From positions 8,357 through 23,862 of the forward strand of contig DFYR01000041.1 in the NCBI GenBank assembly GCA_002383375.1: a DNA stretch of 15,506 bases, given 5' to 3'. Of the stretch, positions 13,122 through 15,506 are shown in pieces (the stretch's first letter is position 1; each line of letters begins with the position of its first letter). Both the position numbers and the translations under genes were made by a program. Origin of the DNA: Spirochaetaceae bacterium UBA4077. GTDB taxonomy: Bacteria; Spirochaetota; Spirochaetia; Treponematales; Rectinemataceae. Below the pieces are notes generated by a model that saw only the letters and a list, made by a program, of their open reading frames with translations, was not told the origin of the DNA and searched no databases.

Positions 13122-15379
13122 AGACGATTGATGAATCCATCGCCCACCTGAGGGGCGAGACAAGCTATATCGACGACCTTCCCGAGCCGAAAGACTGCCT
13201 CTACGCGGCTGTCCGGCTTTCGGAATGCGCAAGAGGGAAGATCCTGTCCATCGATCCTGGCGCGGCTCTTGCCCTGGATCCCTCGGTGATAGTCTTAGGC
13301 GCCGCCGACCTGCCAGGGGAAAACCAGATCGGTTTTACGAAACCTGACGAGCCGGTGCTCCCCGAAGCGGAGTGGGAGTATTGGGGACAGCCCATAGCGC
13401 TTGTCCTTGCGGCAACGCGGGAACTGGCCAGGAAGGCCGCCGCCGCCCTGGCTGTCGACTATCAGGCGCTGCCGGCCCGCACCGACCCCAGGGCGGCGGC
13501 GGCGGCCGGCGACTTTATCCTTCCCTCCAGGAGCATTGTCTGGGGAGAGGCAGAAAAAGCCTTCGAAAACTGCGCATTCGTGGTCACCGGCAAGGTCGAT
13601 TCAGGCGGCCAGGAACACGTCTACCTGGAAACCCAGGGAGCGTATGCGGAACCGCGGGATAATGGAACAATCTTCGTTATTTCCTCTACCCAGGGACCGA
13701 CGGGAGTCCAACAGGCGGTCGCCCGGAGTCAGGGGCTGCCCATGAACAAGGTTGAGGTGGAAGCCCGCAGACTAGGAGGAGCCTTCGGCGGCAAGGAGGA
13801 CCAGGCAGCGCTCTGGGCCTGCCTGGCTGCTCTGGGCGCTCGACTGAGCAAAAGACCGGTCAAGCTCTACCTGGACCGTAAGACCGACATCAGGGCGACA
13901 GGAAAACGCCACCCGTATTCAAGCGATTTTAAAATCGGCGCAGACAAGGAAGGAAATATTCTTGCTTTCGAGGCTGAATACTTCCAGAATTCGGGCTGTA
14001 GCTGCGACCTTTCTCCCGCCATCCTGGCCAGGACTCTCCTCCACGCAACGGGATCCTACCGGGTGCCCAATGGCAAGGTGGTCGGCCACATGTGCAGGAC
14101 AAACCTTCCCTCCTTCACCGCCTTCAGGGGCTTTGGGGCGCCCCAGGCCTTTTTCGTGTTCGAAGCGGCTCTGGATGCCCTCGCCCAGGCCATGAAATTA
14201 CCGCGGGAAGAACTGCAGCGTAAAAATCTCTACAGGGAAGACGATTCGAGCTATTTCGGGATGCCCATGAAGTCGGTAAGGGCTGAGGAAGCCTTCGGCA
14301 GGCTTACAGAAATCGCATCCTGGGATGCGCTGAAAGCAGAAATTAACGCGTTCAATGCCGCCCATAGGTTTGAAAAGAAAGGAGCAGCCATCCTCCCTGT
14401 CTGCTTTGGAATTTCATTCACGAAGCTGCCCATGAACCAGGCTGGCGCCTTGGTCCACGTTTACCAGGACGGATCTGTCCTTGTTTCCACCGGGGCTATC
14501 GAGATGGGCCAGCAGGTATCGCGCAAGATTGGAGTTGTTGCCGCAAGGAGCCTGGGCATTCCCCTGGAATGGGTCAGGGTTGAACGTACCAGTACCCTCA
14601 CGGTGGCCAATACCGTTCCCACGGCGGCCAGCACCGGTAGCGACCTCAACGGCATGGCTGCCAAGGCAGCCTGCGAAGAAATCCTAAGCCGGCTTACGAC
14701 GAAGGCTGCTGAACTGCTCTCCTGTCCAGCCGAGGCGATCGCTATACGGCAGGGCAGGATTCTGGAAAACGGAAAAGAAACCGCCTTGGGCTGGAAGGAA
14801 CTGGTGGAAGCCGCCCATGGTTCTCGCATCGATCTGTCCGCCCATGGCTTCTATGCCACTCCCGGGCTTTTCTACGACATGAAGACAGAGCGGGGCAGTC
14901 CCTTCGCCTATCATGTCTACGGTGCTGCCTGCGTCGTGGTTAGGCTGGATGTCCTTAGAGCCCGCTGCAAGGTTGAATCTGCATACATCGTCCACGATTC
15001 AAGCAACAGCCTGGACGAAAAGGTGGACCTTGGGCAGATCGAAGGGGCCTTCGCCCAGGGGCTGGGCTGGACACTCCTGGAGGATCTCCGCTTCGGGCCC
15101 GACGGTCGGCTGCTCTCGGACAGCCTCTCCACCTACAAGCTTCCCGATATTTCCTTCGTGCCGGAAAAGCTCGTGGTGGACATTCTGCCGGGTAAAGATA
15201 ATCCGCTGACGCCATTCAACTCCAAGGCTGTGGGGGAGCCTCCCCTGCAGTATGGCATAGCCGGGTATTTCGCCTTGCTGGAAGCCCTCAGGGCAGCCAA
15301 GCCCGAAGGAGAGACTCGGTACGACATACCCTTTATTCCCGAGAAGATAGAGGCTTTTCTTAGAGGGAGGGCCTTATGA
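13118..15379 (+). CDS. xdhB: Xanthine dehydrogenase molybdenum-binding subunit
   Basis: The catalytic subunit (753 aa, normal length) binds the molybdenum cofactor and hydroxylates hypoxanthine and xanthine. It has the N-terminal HLRGETSYIDDLP segment and GQEHVYLETQGAYA. The active-site signature GGAFGGKED carries E227, AFRGFGAPQ carries R337, and AVGEPPLQYG carries E707. By motif these correspond to bovine Glu802, Arg880 and Glu1261, the substrate-binding pair and the catalytic base. Aldehyde oxidases change the first two, so xanthine chemistry is favoured. The cofactor-contact segment reads GAIEMGQQ. The start overlaps the small subunit stop by four bases, fitting a heteromeric complex made in fixed ratio. 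The stop overlaps the next start by four bases. No XdhC-like chaperone or cofactor gene lies in this window. A different purine or related heterocycle as substrate is possible. Confidence 0.95.
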   Translation: MKTIDESIAHLRGETSYIDDLPEPKDCLYAAVRLSECARGKILSIDPGAALALDPSVIVLGAADLPGENQIGFTKPDEPVLPEAEWEYWGQPIALVLAATRELARKAAAALAVDYQALPARTDPRAAAAAGDFILPSRSIVWGEAEKAFENCAFVVTGKVDSGGQEHVYLETQGAYAEPRDNGTIFVISSTQGPTGVQQAVARSQGLPMNKVEVEARRLGGAFGGKEDQAALWACLAALGARLSKRPVKLYLDRKTDIRATGKRHPYSSDFKIGADKEGNILAFEAEYFQNSGCSCDLSPAILARTLLHATGSYRVPNGKVVGHMCRTNLPSFTAFRGFGAPQAFFVFEAALDALAQAMKLPREELQRKNLYREDDSSYFGMPMKSVRAEEAFGRLTEIASWDALKAEINAFNAAHRFEKKGAAILPVCFGISFTKLPMNQAGALVHVYQDGSVLVSTGAIEMGQQVSRKIGVVAARSLGIPLEWVRVERTSTLTVANTVPTAASTGSDLNGMAAKAACEEILSRLTTKAAELLSCPAEAIAIRQGRILENGKETALGWKELVEAAHGSRIDLSAHGFYATPGLFYDMKTERGSPFAYHVYGAACVVVRLDVLRARCKVESAYIVHDSSNSLDEKVDLGQIEGAFAQGLGWTLLEDLRFGPDGRLLSDSLSTYKLPDISFVPEKLVVDILPGKDNPLTPFNSKAVGEPPLQYGIAGYFALLEALRAAKPEGETRYDIPFIPEKIEAFLRGRAL

Positions 15380-15506
15380 TAGTCAAAAATGCCCTAGCCG
15401 CATTGCCGGGAGAATCGGATTTCAAGCGCGTCGACATTGCGATTAAAAATGGAAAGATCGAAAGAATCGGCAATCTCGGATCCTTAGATGGAACAGAGCA
15501 GCCATC
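15376..15506 (+). CDS. Amidohydrolase-type protein, N-terminal part only (cut by window end)
   Basis: The ATG at 15376 overlaps the xdhB stop by four bases (ATGA), and the frame stays open to the window end (43 complete codons). The GGGAGGG stretch (15364-15370) within the xdhB end serves as the ribosome binding site, five bases before the ATG. The start MIVKNALAALPGES followed by VDIAIKNGKIERIG is the N-terminal beta-sandwich pattern of metal-dependent amidohydrolases, such as guanine deaminase, SsnA-like proteins, dihydropyrimidinase and allantoinase. The metal ligands lie beyond the window. In this purine operon a guanine deaminase or a ring-opening hydrolase is the likely role, but the visible part cannot decide between them. 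Confidence 0.75.
   Translation, partial: MIVKNALAALPGESDFKRVDIAIKNGKIERIGNLGSLDGTEQP

Overview
The window looks like chromosomal DNA of a GC-rich bacterium, most likely a spirochaete of the Treponema/Spirochaeta type. I base this on the dephospho-CoA kinase sequence style (a P-loop ending in Lys-Asn), the SPOR protein with a Pro/Ala/Thr linker, and a BMP-family purine-type ABC transporter. This is recognition from memory; no database was searched. All supported genes lie on the + strand. I see no rRNA, tRNA, CRISPR array, insertion sequence or phage gene, and no non-coding stretch longer than about 170 bases.

Region 1 (1-3878) is a tightly coupled housekeeping cluster. It holds the 3' part of a gene for a protein with a C-terminal J domain, then a complete DNA polymerase I (polA) with 5' nuclease, proofreading and polymerase domains, then dephospho-CoA kinase (coaE). 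Each stop overlaps the next start by one base (TGATG). Region 2 (3879-4714) holds a chain of short palindromes, an 8-bp inverted repeat directly before a strong ribosome binding site, and a gene for a membrane-anchored SPOR-domain (peptidoglycan-binding) protein.

Region 3 (4715-9629) begins with a sigma70-like promoter and a short structured leader. It encodes a BMP-family periplasmic binding protein, a tandem-domain ABC ATPase and two permeases. The binding-protein gene is separated from the ATPase gene by a long imperfect stem-loop that encloses a second A/T-tract hairpin. This looks like a partial terminator or mRNA-stabilising element that would give more binding protein than membrane components.

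Region 4 (9630-15506) encodes adenine deaminase, a fused [2Fe-2S]/FAD subunit of xanthine dehydrogenase, its molybdenum subunit with all three residues expected for xanthine chemistry, and the first 43 codons of an amidohydrolase-type protein cut by the window end.

Together regions 3 and 4 form a purine uptake and catabolism locus. The inferred flow is import of a purine (base or nucleoside), adenine to hypoxanthine by adenine deaminase, hypoxanthine to xanthine (and perhaps urate) by the molybdenum hydroxylase, with the partial amidohydrolase feeding in guanine or opening the ring. Four- or one-base overlaps between most of the genes indicate coordinated translation. I did not find a clearly new system. 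The most unusual points are the nested intergenic hairpins, the insertions in the xanthine dehydrogenase small subunit and the unidentified leader upstream of the binding protein.
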